From: Anisakis pegreffii
Lineage: Eukaryota > Nematoda > Chromadorea > Rhabditida > Anisakidae
Assembly: GCA_035041965.1 (NCBI GenBank)
Contig: JAPYMA010000586.1
Location: forward strand, 1-64,000
Length of the DNA stretch: 64,000 nt
Direction: 5' to 3'
The position numbers and the translations under genes are program-made. A model generated the notes under the pieces. The model was given only the letters and a program-made list of their open reading frames with translations. It did no database searches and was not told the DNA's origin. Shown piece after piece: positions 25,761 to 39,500 of this stretch (position 1 is its first letter; every line of letters starts with the position of its first letter).

Positions 25761-27557
25761 AGGCTCAGCGGGACGGGAGCATTTTGCTTCTGACCGTTGA
25801 GAATTGTTTATAATTTTATTGTAGGGTTATATTTCGTTTTGGAAGAACCTAGTTAATGTAAATGAAACGTATTTTAATGCTGTATTGATTCATTGTCAGT
25901 GTTCGTATTATCGGTTTATTGTTTATTGATTGAAGTGTTCAAATATGATTGAAATGAAGAACGGTGCTTTTGGTTGTTATTTAGCTGGGGTAAAGCTGAT
26001 TCAATGGTCTAGTGCCGAAATTTGCTCTTCGATTCATTATTGATGTTGTTCGTGTGTGCAATTGTATATTCGAGAAATAAATTTAATAAGATTGAGCTTT
26101 GTGGTAATTTTGGTTGATGCAGATGTAGTTTGTATATAGTTCTTTAACTGATTGTTCCACATTATTAATTGTTTCTCCGAATTATTCGATGGAAAAAGGT
26201 GAATAAGTGTTATGGATTGTGGACACGATCTGATAGATCGAAATGATATTGGCTAATATTCGTTAGGATTTGTTTGAAAGATGTCAACGGATGAAAGGAG
26301 TTTCGTTGTTGTTGTGAAACGCTGATATATGATAATTGCAATTCTCTTCAACAAATAAATTTATCGTTATTTTACAATCGCACTATATCCTCACTACTGC
26401 TCAAATTCCCTGTTTGACATTGCTCTGGATCAAAGTAGCTTTTCTATCTTTTGCTCACCAGTATTGTTAAGGAAATGCCGTTGAACATTTAAAAAGTCTT
26501 ATCGCAAATTAATTTGACTGGAAAAAATCGTTTGCAGTCGAATTTTAAGAGTTATCTATTCCAGTGATATTTTGAATGGTACATGTTATTAACCTATTGG
26601 AGTGAATAGTAGTTTACATCCTAAAACATTTATCAAAGATTTTTGTAAAGTTTTCATCATTTGACGTTTTCCAGTTGATTCTCTTTGCAAGAAATTACGT
26701 ACTCAGTTATCAAGATAGCACCTGATTGTGAGAGGTTAAAATAAAGTCGTGAGATTATGCATTGATGAAGTGGCGATATTATCAATCAGTGCAAGGCTAT
26801 TTGAGTTCATGTTAAATATCGCAAGTGATTTTTTGAATATTGTAAACGATAGAAGTGGAAACTCTATTATAAGATGCTTTGAGACGATCACTTTGGAGAG
26901 TTCTAGCCTCCCGAATCTAGAGACAGTAGTGTTGCTAGCCGAATTGTATCCATAGTGATAGTTTCCTAGTGCAGTATATGAATGGTCGAATGCTTGGATG
27001 GATGATTGAGTACTTTAAGATAAGGATATTGTAACATCACTCAGATAGCAATCGTTGAAGGCAAATAAGCCATTTGTAGTTGAGTTGCGATTCATTTGTT
27101 CAGCAAATTTGATTTGATTCATTTCGTTCGAGTTTTAAGGGAATCGTATTCGTTGACAATCGGATATGGTAAGCTTATTGTCCAGACGAATTCCTCATTT
27201 GTAGATCTATTCAATAATGACAGTGACGATTAGGTGAGACGTTGAGGAGGGTAAAATCGTTTATCGAATCGGCTTCAGCAAGCTGATCCAATGAAAGAAT
27301 CTATTCCCAAAGAGTTGAGAGCATTGTTTACAAAGCGAAATCTTTCGATGCTACACAAGGATCGCTTGTGATATTGGCTATCTTCTGATTTCATAGTGGT
27401 TGTTTGGACTAGCTGCCAGCTGCTCAATGCACTCGCTCATGCTCTAAGTCCCATATCTGTTTTCGAAACACTGATAAATTGTGTAATTTTTTCTTGAATG
27501 ATGATAATTTGTGGAATTAAAACAATCGGATGAGAAGTTAGTTTGCAAGATGTTTAG
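25761..27557. other. Intergenic region, possibly with unresolved upstream exons
   Basis: The NDUFS1 polyadenylation signal is at the left. A coding-like stretch at about 27280-27366 reads QQADPMKESIPKELRALF..., which could be an exon of the membrane-protein gene to its right. Its only GT donors are in the wrong phase for the next exon, so I could not join them. A 68-codon frame at 26749-26955 has no recognisable motif. Confidence 0.4.
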
Positions 27558-27913
27558 TTGGCACTGTGGAGTGCGTTATTGGCTGATAAGACACGTTTGA
27601 TTTTTGCTGAACCACCATTACTTGGAATCATAAGTGTTCTGGCCGTGCACATACTACTGATCTATCAGATAATCGTTATCGCCAGACCAGATGCGAGTAA
27701 TTTCATCCCATTTTGGAGTATATATGTTCAACAAGTTCTCAAGTATGTCGAATCTATTAACATTTATTATTGTGAACGACTTTCAGCCATCTTTAGGATT
27801 GAAATATGAACGATTTGAATATGGTTCATTTCAGTGCAAGTCAAATAATTGAAGGAACTTCAACAACTCCGCAAGGAACAGACATGCTATCACCAGCAGT
27901 ATCGGCGTATTAA
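27558..27913 (+). CDS. 3' exons of an unidentified membrane protein gene
   Basis: Two exons in consistent phase are visible: 27558-27742 (preceded by TTTAG, followed by GTATG) and 27835-27913 (preceded by ATTTCAG, ending TAA). They encode a C-terminal piece of about 87 residues: LALWSALLADKTRLIF, then a hydrophobic helix (LLGIISVLAVHILLIYQIIV), then RPDASNFIPFWSIY and a Ser/Thr-rich tail ending SPAVSAY. I do not recognise the family. The 5' part was not found; the coding-like segment near 27280-27366 is a candidate but not in joinable phase. It could also be a remnant of a broken gene. Confidence 0.4.
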
Positions 27914-29132
27914 TCGATGATCGACTGCATCAAAACACTTTGATGAAGATGACTGAAGATAATCGTAATTGTCGCAATTGAAAGCAGCTTCAACACAGAA
28001 ATAATCTTACGGAAAATAATCTCAAAGATGGTGGCGTTAGACTTTCGGCGAGAGGATTGTCTATTGATTCAGGCGATGTGATAAAAACAAAATTAGATTT
28101 GAAAGCTTCAATGAAAATTTTTGACAATTCTTTACTATAACGTACAGAATTTCAGTTGGTGCGAGCGAGTGTTACGTATCCTTCAGATCTCGTTCCCCTC
28201 GTGTACTAAAGTAACTGAACTGATGTCTTGTTCCGCATTCCCAGAATAACCAAATATTGCGGTCGAGTGATTCTTTCTTGCGTTGAACATTGAAGAACAT
28301 AACCCAGAGGTTTTTCATGTTTTAGCTTTGAGCTCGCTCTGCCATTTGCTCTGTATTTTTACCTTGAGATTGGGCTTAGACCCGCAATCATTTTAGATCG
28401 TTCCCTTCCTGACCCTTGAGTGCATCATCTTACAAGATCCTGTCAAGAATAAGTAGAGAGAATCAGCTGATTGCTATTGAAATAAGAGTAAATGTGGGTA
28501 GTTTGTTTGTTTGCGAACTGAACGCGAATAACTCAATGACAATAGCTGTGCAGTAATTCTTTTGATAAATATAAATTGAGTAAATTTATAAATGTTGTTT
28601 TGAATGGCTATTGATAAACTACTGATGGTGATTAATCTCTCATGATTATAACTGCTGAACAATTTTTAAAGACGTTCATTCGCTGCATTCATTTGTTATT
28701 GATATGCAGCATCTGATTGTAGTTATCATTTTCTGCTTACGATTATTGCTTGATATCGATTACTTTTTGAAGCTTTGCGTTAACTTTGCAAATTGAATAA
28801 AACTGACGCAGTACACGAGTGGTCGTTTCTGTCCATTCTATTCTGTATTCTCAGAAATGCATTTATTGTTTCGGATGTATATCTCTTAATTTAACAACGC
28901 AATTTTCATGCAAATGAAACAACTGATGTTTTAGTTTTTCATTCATTACAGAAATAGTCCAAATAAATTTTCGGCTAAACATGAGCATAAGCATTCTGTA
29001 GTATAGCATGACAAATGAACAGACCATATTCTGTGATCACGTTTACTGTCGCCTAACAATTTAGTAGTTTCTTGCACAAATTTGAGCATGTTGAGATTTT
29101 TAGAATCGAAGCGTTCAAAGAGATAAGCTGAA
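27914..29132. other. Intergenic, nothing recognised
   Basis: AT-rich, with only short open frames lacking motifs. It should contain the promoter of the THUMP-domain gene at its right end. Confidence 0.5.
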
Positions 29133-31056
29133 ATGAGTGGTCAAGAAAGCCGAAAACGTGCATCACACCAATGGCGTCGGATCAAGCAAAAATCAATCGA
29201 GCCGGGTGTATCTGGACTATTCTTCACGTGTTCAACCAATGAAAAACAAGCGCTTCGTGAAGCGTACAATCTTTTGAATTGTTTAATTGAAAAGCAACAA
29301 TTAACCTCATCTGAAAATGTTTGCAAAACCTCGGATGAATGTCAACAAACAAATGGTAGGGATTCACAAAAAATGTCTGACGAAAAAAACGATGCAGATG
29401 CTGAAAGTGCTAGTGATAACTCACCATCAGATGCGGAGGATGTCGCCGATACAATCAAACGATTCTGCTCAAACGGTTAACGCATCTCTAAAGATCGACA
29501 TTGTTATCATTAAAGTTTTCGTACAATTTCATCATCCATCTTTCATCACATTCTATATTCCATTTCAATGATCTTCTGTCACATCGTATTCAATTTGCTG
29601 ACGATTGCTCTTGCGCATTTGAAAATCACTACAACAGTAACAATGATTCCCTTATAGTTGCACTGGAACATGTTGAATGTTTTTGTTCAGTCATATAGCA
29701 ATCGAATTTTATGGACATTTGCATAATTTTTGTGTAATATCTAAAAGAATCTAAAAGCAATGGCTTCACTGTTCATCGCTCAATTCTTTTTGTAATAGTT
29801 TAACGTGAAATTCTTTTGATTTTCAGCTCGACAATCAAACTCAGTGCCATTCTATAAGAATCGTTTGAAACAACGTCCAACCGGTGTCAAGAACTGTTTA
29901 TTTGTGGCAGTGGATGGCGATCTGAGTAAACAAGTGTACGATCTGGCTGACCAGCTCGTAGCCAGGGCAGCTGAGCAGTCGTGTTGTCGACTTCTTCAAC
30001 GAGTTATTCCCATTGAAATCACTTGTCGGATCGATATGCCTACCATCGAACGTGTACGTTCCTACAAAACACTCTTTTGAGAATGCAATTTTGCCTCTGT
30101 TCATATTTATGACGTTACACAAATGATGGTCATGTCATCACTGAACTAGGAATCATTTCCGTTTTGAACCTGAACAGGTACAGATAGATTACGCACGTAT
30201 TCATTTAATCAGCAAATCCAACTCATTATGAGTCAATGTCTCTCTGTTATCACCAATATCACATAACGATCGTTCAGAGTGGCTCTTTGGAGCAACCAAT
30301 AGTAGTAAATTAGCAATCTTTCGGTATCAGTAATAAACAATTAGTGTAACCGAGTAGATCCACAGCAGTTGGCGTATCAGACAGTCCGCAACCAAGCCAT
30401 AACGAATGCTCGTTGCCATAAATAATTTGCATAATTAAATACAGCTGAATACCAACCCATTGAACAGTCGTAGCAATGAGGAACATTTTGCCGATCGCAT
30501 AGAGCGATCGGCAAACCAACCGCTCAGTGTGCAAACAACAATCCAAATCCCTACACGAGCACGGTCGACTGAATTATTTCAGGCTGTCAGTAAGTTGGTT
30601 TCGAAACATTTCACTGTGAACGAAGAGGATGGCAAATGGCCGACCTATTCAGTGGAATTCAAAGCCAGGAATAATTCAGGTGTGAAACGTAATATTATGC
30701 TGGAAATGGTTTGTGGTGTAGTGAAGCAGATGGCACCGATGAGTCGTATTTGTCTGGATGCACCCGATATAGCACTGCTTTTCCAAGTGCTACACAATAC
30801 GGCGCTTCTGTCATGCGTTCGCAACTTTCATCAACGTCGAAAAATGAGTCTTCATGTGGAACGAAATCCGAGCAATGAACCCATAAAAACAATTTCTAAT
30901 CTAGCCGATGAATCCCACAAAGTCAGCAATGCTCATGATGCTGCACCGAAAGTTACTGTATCGAATGATGAAGAAACTGCTAATAGCGTTGAAGGTAGTA
31001 GAATTGATTGTGGAACTCCTGAAGAAAAACATTGTGATACTGTAGATGTCCAGTGA
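29133..31056 (+). CDS. thumpd1: THUMP domain-containing protein 1 / Tan1-type tRNA acetylation adaptor, 347 aa
   Basis: THUMPD1/Tan1 binds tRNA and serves NAT10/Kre33 in making N4-acetylcytidine at position 12 of tRNA-Ser and tRNA-Leu. Exons: 29133-29475, 29827-30053, 30583-31056; phases close. The N-terminus matches the family pattern (PGVSGLFFTCSTNEKQALREAYNLL). An acidic linker (DEKNDADAESASDNSPSDAED) follows, as in vertebrate THUMPD1. The THUMP domain spans roughly residues 150-280: RLLQRVIPIEITCR, YSVEFKARNNSGVKRNIMLE, DAPDIALLFQVLHNTALLSCV. The family ends soon after this, whereas here a Ser/Asn/Glu-rich tail of about 60 residues is added. A perfect 12-bp hairpin lies in intron 2. AATAAA at 31121-31126. 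Confidence 0.93.
30487..30515. repeat. Perfect 12-bp inverted repeat, 5-nt loop
   Basis: TTTGCCGATCGC (30487-30498), loop ATAGA, then GCGATCGGCAAA (30504-30515). It sits in intron 2 of the THUMPD1 gene about 70 nt before the acceptor. The stem is much more GC-rich than the surrounding intron. Confidence 0.85.
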
Positions 31057-33566
31057 TTAATTGATGCCCAGTCAAATGATTCATTTGTGGTATGTTTGAG
31101 AAGAGAGAAATCTTGAGGAGAATAAATTTTAGTGAAATTTTGCGAATTGAAAGTAATTAGCCGCCAGAAAGTTGCATCTATGTGAAAGTCAAACATGCAA
31201 AAGGAGTGTTGAGAAAATGGCCATGAGAAATGTTTTGTCCATTTTCCCTTAATCACAGTTTGACTGAAGGAAGATTCTATACAACGTAACGGTCAATCGG
31301 CTGGGATGAATTTGTTGTCAAATGCGAATGTAATATTTCATGAGTATCTGTCATGTACCCATAAACTGATAAAAGATTACTACCTCGAATCGCTCGCACC
31401 ATTGAATTTGTTTCGATCGAAATGTTTCTATCATCGCCATTCAATATCTACGTTTATCCTTGCTCTATAGAATGCGTATAAAATTGCATATAAATTTTCA
31501 AGTGCATATAATATTTCCACAAACTGTATTTAGGATTGCTCGGTTATGCGCACTCCAAATAGTATATATCACGGTATTGAATTACGCAGTACAAACTGCT
31601 TTTTATTACGCTAATTAAGAGTAATCAGACTGACGCCTGTTAAGTTTTGAGATGGATTGAATAAATTCTTCACTTTGGCAGCAGCATCACACTTTGAACG
31701 TTTTCACTGATCTTCGCATGTTTTGACTGATCGTTTAGTCAGTCGTTTGAACATGTGAAAAGTAAGAATAGAAATCTCATTCAAAGAATATAATGCAAAA
31801 TCGAAACGTCGCAGCATATGAATGCCGAAATGTCAAGGTTATCAGTGTGAACTTGACTTCAAAATATGCACCATGTCAAATTAATAACTTGTTTAAATGC
31901 TGTGTCATTCTATCGAATGTGCATCGAATATGATTCAAAAACGTTTTCGCTTATACCACCAATGTCATACAACGAATACAATAACACTCATAAAAATAAT
32001 AATTCATCGATCAAACAAGTGCATCTGTTAACCAACTCACATTTCAAGTATCCATTAACCGGTTTGTGGCATTTGTCATTGCTGATCTCACGATCAGTGC
32101 ACAGTGACATTTGTTGCTAACACAAAGCACCTCTGACTGTTGCATGCAATCCGCTATCGTCACAAAGCAGCCGTCAAGCTGTGAACATGGTTTTATGATC
32201 GATCACAGTCACACCCTGTTGTCATCGTTGTTGTCACCTGCCTCTATTGTTTTCATTTTCGTCTCATTGTTGTGTGATCGATAGAGTCCTTTGCTCATTA
32301 TCTTAGCTCGTCATTTGGTTATTCTTTTGAATGAATGACACAACTGTAAAACAAGTTACGCATTTGACGCGATTTAGTGGTTTTGGATTGTGCATTGTTG
32401 TTATTTATGTGTTATATTCCATGCATTGTCTTCTTCAACGTCGAATCGTATTATCAATATGTTTGTTTCTTATTGATTTCCTAAAATCATTTCTTAAATT
32501 ATTTCTCGATTTATTCTCTTGATTCTCAGTCGTCTGCTGCGGGATATCAGCATTTTTTCAACTTATTTTGACATTTCATAATTTCAACTTTCTCATTCGA
32601 ATCTACAAACAACAATCAACCTCCCTCATAAAAATCAACTCAATTCTATTATCACGAAACCTTTGAAATAATTTTAATCTTAAACACTATCTTAATAATC
32701 ACAGAACATTCGTTAATATTGATGAGAACTTCCGTATTATTGTCATATCCTACAAGTGTACATGAATCAGCTTAGCTCGCATGTGAATGAATATCTCATT
32801 GATTGAAACATTCACGAAGGCAATGAAAGCTAAACGATAAGTGCGTGAATTTGATTGATGAAATAAATCGCCGTGTGATCATAATTAAAAGCAATCGCTC
32901 GTCATCATTCTGCCGATTATCCTCGTGTTCATTTCATCCGCTCATCGTTCCAAATGCATTTCCCATCCAACCGTTTGAATGAAAGGATTTTGATGAACTA
33001 AAAAAAGAAATACTCACGCGTATTCTAGCTGCGTCAATCGAATCTTGACTGTGAATGGGAATTGAATATGGATATACCTCATCTCAGCTGCACTTTCGAA
33101 TGAATAATCAATGATTACAAGAATAACGAAACATGAATTCATATGCACAAGCACATTTATTCACCTACATGAATTTACCATTTCTCATTTGACATTTTCA
33201 TATTGATTCGAGATTGATTCGAGAGGAGGGACTAATGAGAAGCCTAATTTGTCACTCGCGCAAATAAATGCATGCGACATGCGAGATTGCATTAAACAAT
33301 ATTATAATTGTCATCATTGGGGAGAGAGTTTTAAGAATTGCATTTGAACGATAGAATCACCTATTGGATATTTGATGTAATATTGCATTGGCAATGAAAC
33401 GATAGCATAAGAGGACAACAACATCCTAATAATGTTGATTTCGAGGTATATCGAATGAATGAATGGATGTGTGAGACGAGACGACTATTGATGATACGTT
33501 TGAAGAATAAAATTTGTTGCCGTCGTATCTAAAGGTGGCGTGAGAGGTACGAGAAAGTCACTGAAG
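31057..33566. other. Intergenic region upstream of the kelch gene
   Basis: About 2.5 kb without a supportable gene. The THUMPD1 polyadenylation signal is at the left. Open frames near 31866-32120 and 32331-32522 have no motif and look like chance. The kelch-gene promoter is expected at the right. Confidence 0.5.
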
Positions 33567-36500
33567 ATGGACGATTCCATGAATTTTGTACCATCCGGAT
33601 CAGGTGCGTGCTCTGTGTTCTGGTATTTCTGTTATTGTTTATTCGGTTTTAGCTTATTTTTGTTGGCGATTTTATTATGAATTGTATTGTTGCTCACAAT
33701 TAGTATGATGGAGTTGTATCGAGTATTTTGTGTTTTATTGTTTGACTTGAGATATATTACATGTCAGTTGTTTCGTTATTTATTGTCATCAGTTTGATTA
33801 TTTATTGTGGTTATGTTTTGCATTCTCTACTGTTTAATGTCATTGTTGTTGTGCATTTTCTCATCAGTTGTTCTCAAATTGCTTTTTAGTTAGTCAGTTA
33901 TTTGCTTTGCACAATTCAATCATTTTCAAGTAATACTATCCAGTTATAATTCATCTAGGTTAGTTAAAGGGAGTCGCATGTGATCTTTAATTTGTTATTT
34001 TGCTACTTGGAAAGGAACAATTTTAGTGCGGGTAAAGCCCTTCTTAAAAGTATTTCTATCTATGCATTCCTCCATCTATCGAGGAGAACAGAAAGGGGGA
34101 AAAACAATCTCGGAGACGATGAAGTATCCGCCATTCTGGATTAGTCGTAATCCTGAAATATCGATGACTAGTATTAGCGAAAGAGCGATGCGGTTGACGT
34201 CCATCGAAAAAGCCTTTTTCATTTGTTACTCAGTCCGGTTTGCGGTTTTTATGTCTTGTAACTTGCAGTCGACTCTGTCAGAAGTTATTATAAGTTGAAA
34301 GCTTTTTCCACTTGAGGAGTGAAGATTTGGCGTTTTGATTGGATGTCTTTAATTGGATTTTCATTGATGTTGGCAAACTTGTGTTATTTCGTAGAAATGT
34401 GCGAGATTCACTTTCCAGACTACTCCAATAAAAGAACTTATTGATTCTGAACTAATAGTTTGCTGACGCTTTCAAAGTTGGTCAATTGAAATCACAAAAC
34501 GAAGTGGATTACACTTGAGAGAATTATTAAACATGAACGGTCTTTAAATGTTATTGGGCAATAAGAGAGTGAGCTTTCAGGAACTTTGCATACGAGTAAT
34601 AGCAGTAGATCACTGCCGTCTGCGATCGCTTCTGCATCTGCAGTCTCAGCGACATTAGCAACAGCTGCAGCAACCGTAACTCCGACACCCCAGCTCTCAT
34701 CCCTATCACAGTCCTCATCAGCCATTGATTTACGACTGAAGTTGAGCGCTCATTCGGATTCAGTTGGTGCTCCATCAGGGACGGCATCAACGACTGCGAT
34801 ACGTTTTTATGATATCCAACACCAGTCAGCATCCGCTTCTGGATCTGTTTGCATTGGTGGCCAACAAGGCAATCGCGATTGCTATTCACAGTCCGGCCAG
34901 TGCACAGACTATTTAGATGGACAGCACTCACAGCAAGTGCTGAACAGTCTGAATCGTTTTCGATTGCACAATTTTATGTGTGACATCGAAATTGAGGTGC
35001 GATTCGAACAGATCTTGAATTGTTTGTTTGTTCATTTTGCGTGTGTCTTAAATGAGCAGCTTCGATTAATTAGAGTTAGTTGCTCATTTGAGTGTAGCTG
35101 ACTGCGAGGATCTCATAATGGGAGTTTGATCGCGGATTAAACTGAGTGATATTCAATAATGTTCATGGACATTAAAAGTTCGATAGAGACAATCGAACTC
35201 GCATTTAGCAAACTTACTAACGATAAGTCGACTCGAATGTAATCCATTTAACAAAGCTTATTGTGTTAATAAAATGGTGAAACTGAAGACAACTTGCCCT
35301 TGATAGGTCGAAGGAAATGTTTTCGCTGCTCATCGTTGTGTGCTAGCAGCGGCAATCCCGTACTTCAACTCAATGTTCATGTCGGATATGCGTGAAGCTC
35401 GACAAAAACGAGTCGTCATCCAGGTGCTTTCCATCGTTACCAGCAATATATCCTCTTATTGAGTACCACACATCAGATTCGATTTTGACTGAAATGAATT
35501 AAGGATATCCCAGCCAATGCATTCCGACAACTTCTTGAATTTGCCTATACAAGCCATGTGAGTATCAGCGGTGATAATGTACAACAGCTTCTTTACACAG
35601 CCAGCATTCTACAGGTTTGGAAGTTTTGAAAGGCACATGCACACTTTTGTTAGAGATTACAAATTCCAGATAAGTTGTGTGAACCGTGCGAGTAGTTTTG
35701 AAGAATTCAAGGTGAATTTGAAGAGAGAAATTTGTTGGCTTAGGATGAATGGGAGAAAAAGACAAACGAGATTTGTATTAATTAAATTGAGTAAGATTAA
35801 CAACGAATTCGTTGTAATTATTGAATGAACTGTCATGAACAAGTTCAGTAAAATGAACTAACAATTCAGATGGATACAGTTTGTGCAGCATGCCAGAGTT
35901 TTCTGATTCAAAACCTGACCATATTGAACTGCTTATCAATCAGACAGTTTGCCGAGCAGTACAATTGTGTGGCACTTTTATCATCGGTGGATGACTTTGC
36001 AATGGAACACTTTGCGGTAATTTGTAGTGATTTTGATTGATTAATGCCAGTTTTGTGGTCATCATCATAGTATGTTCGCGTGTGAAAATATTGAGTGTTC
36101 GTGACGATATTATGATGATGGTGTATTTAGAAATATTTTCCAGGAACTCCGTAAGCTACCTGAATTTTTAATGATACCAATTGAACATTTACTGGATATG
36201 TTACGGAGTAGTGATTTGAAAGTGAACAACGAACAAGAAGTGAGTGAAGTTGAATTGTTTTGAATGTTCACTTTGAGTATTTCGATTCGAAATTTTTTGA
36301 ATTGCATTTGGATGATTGCAATGAGGATCGGTGATTGGTAATTGATGGAATCCGATATAATCGTTACTTGCAATGAATCAATTGAATTATCGTCATTTCT
36401 AGAGCATTTTCATCACAAGTTCTGATCAGTCACAAAGAAAAAAGTTTCTGAATCGAGTGGAATGAATTCGAATGTGCAACTTTAAAGTATGTTCGGAAAT

Positions 36501-39500
36501 GTGAGTTAGATAGAAAAGGCGATTTCATGTTTGAAGGTATTCGAACTAGCAATGGAATGGGTAGGGAAAGCTGAACAAGAGCGTAAAAAGCATCTGCCCG
36601 AAATTCTGGCCAATATTCGACTGCCTCTATTGCCGATCACGTATTTCTTGAATGAAGTCATCAAGCATCCACTTGTTGTGGTCTGTTACACCTTTGTCTT
36701 TAGAACGTTTTCTCAAGTGATGAGAGTTTCTCACAAACATAGCTGATTATAGGCTGAGAAATGCCGTTACATGAGTTACGTATAACCGAAGATTAATTGA
36801 AAATATTTGATTCATTGCTTCGTATTGCTGGAGATTTTAAACTATCGGTTGGAACAGTTACGATACGAATGCATTCTGCATCGTGCAGTCCACAAAAATG
36901 AAGTTTTCTTATTGTCATCATTTGCGAAAAACTACGGAAGCATGCTGAAATGAATCTCGCCTGGGAAAAAAAACTGAGAAATTCGATGAAGCCATCCAGA
37001 GAAATGAGTGAATTCAGGAGAATGTTCGTTGTCGTGACCTGGTCGGCGAAGCGATGAGCGAGATAATGCGCACTCGATTAACGTCGAACATCCCGGCCAC
37101 AACTCCTCCACCTTATCCATCAGAATCCTCCTATACCACATCCTGTTCATCAACACAGTCTCTGAATACAATTTCCACTACTCTAAACTCTACAGCTCCT
37201 CGGAGTTTCACCTTATCAACTAGTGGTCTTCTTCCAGAACAGGGTTCGGTTGTTTTTGAGGCAGAAATAAACGTCTTATTGCAGATTGATGATTAATCTG
37301 CTCATATGATATTTTGTGTAGTATTGAAGACGGCATTTCGTGGATAATTTGAGTGATTATGATATATACATGCATATGTTTGACAGATGCGAATTTAGGT
37401 GAAGAAATGCAACAAGCGAATAGTTCCATTAAGAAAATATCGAAAGTTTCTGCGCAGCAGACAAATCTATGGAGTAACTGCCGACCAAGAAAGAGTGCAG
37501 CTGGTGTAATATTTTGCGTCGGTGGTCGAGGTTGGTAATCAATAGGTGTTTTCATTCCTTGTTTGTTCACAATTGATGGAGCATGATTGAAAAGAATAGT
37601 CAAATTCGTTTAATTCAGGAGATTTGAATTTCAGAAAAGCTTCTGATTAAAATAAAGAGTATGCCTTGATGTCGTTGATTACGATACTTATTACTAACGT
37701 TATAACGCATGAAGTATTGGTGTGAATCATTGCATATGCACGGATATAAAGGCTCATTCAGACACAATCAGTAATCTTCTTGTAAACGTTTGGAAATTTG
37801 AGGAACATCTGGAGATCCGTTTCGTTCTGTGGAAGCGTTCGATTGGCGTCGTAATCGCTGGTTACCAGTCAGCGATATGAATGTTCGCAGAAGGCACGTT
37901 GGCGTTGTGAGTGCTCAAGGGAAACTGTTAGTTTTACGGGAAAAGTGTTTTGTGTTTTGAGCAAATTCGTATGATGTTAAATATTCACAGAAGTAGTGCT
38001 GAATTAAGCGTGAACTCATCTTTAAGCTACGCAATCGGTGGTCACGACGGAACGAATCATTTGGATTCAGCGGAGTGTTTCGATCCCGAAACAAATATGT
38101 GGCATACAGTCGAATCGATGGACACTCATCGCAGAGGGATAGCCGTTGGTGCATTGGAAGGTGCGATATATGCTGTGGGGGGTTTGGATGATACGGCTTG
38201 TTTCCAGGTGGGTTTTGGGTCGATTCATGGAAACTGTCACATCGTTTAGTTATGTGATTATGTGAAGTGCGAAGTTGCAGACAGTGGAACGTTATGATAT
38301 CGAGTCGGATAAATGGTCATCGATTGCACCGATGAATGTTCAGAGAGGTGGTGTTGGTGTGGCTGCGTTAGGTTAGATTTGTGGCTTTTGATGAGATCAT
38401 TTTCCGAACGCTCTGAAAGCAGTCGAGCAAAAAAAATTGTTGATTTGAGATTGTTTCATCGACATTCTATGAAATTTTCACACTGTGAGCAACGGAAAAT
38501 ATTTTGAATCAATGAAATTTTCACACTCGAAAAATTTTATGCAGGAAAATATTTGTTTGCTGTTGGTGGTAACGATGGTACGTGTTCACTGGATTCATGT
38601 GAACGCTATGATCCGCTTCTGAACAAATGGAAAATGGTGGCTAATATGCAGCATCGAAGGTTTGATTTGGGCTCAGAATTGGAGACATTTTGTGTTTTGA
38701 TTCACTAGCATCAATACTCCAGTGGCAACAATGAGTGAAATTTAGAGATACTGATGATAGCAGCAATGAGTTGTTTGACAGAAGTAGTGGCATGAAAAGT
38801 AACAATTTTCGGCATTTATTCGCACTCTGTTATAAAATTGAAACACAAAGGATTGATATCTCACATGCACAAAGGGATAAAATCATCCAAGCTGTACATA
38901 CGCAAGTTCCACTTCATCATCATTTCATCGTGCGAATGAATAAGGCAGTATACGATGATCATGCAAGCACAAATGGATAAAATGATCATGCAAGAGTACA
39001 TACAAATGTTCCATTTCATCATGCATATCTTATATCCTGATACACACCTCATCTTATACGTAAACAGCTAATGTATGAAACAAAAGATTGATTCATAGAG
39101 CACTTTTGTTCAGAGATCTTATCCCCTTGACGAATCGTATCGTTCGCGCCTTGTCGCGACAACAAATTCAGTTGAATGAATATCGCATATCATTTGGTCT
39201 GCGAGCAATTCGGTTTGCAGTGTAGTTTTTATATTGGGTAGTTAAGGGCTGGTGCTGGTATAACGGTGCTTGACGAATGTCTGTATGCGATTGGTGGATT
39301 TGATGATAACGCTCCACTGCCGTCGTGTGAGCGATACAATCCCGAAGATAACTCATGGACTTTACTTGCTCAAATGTCATGTCCCCGAGGTTTATTTCGT
39401 TGACTGATTTACAATGTTATTGACTGGAATAGCGAAACAAATCGATCTTGAATCTGATAACAAATTTCCCAGAGAATCAAAAACTGAAAGGAGAAAATTC

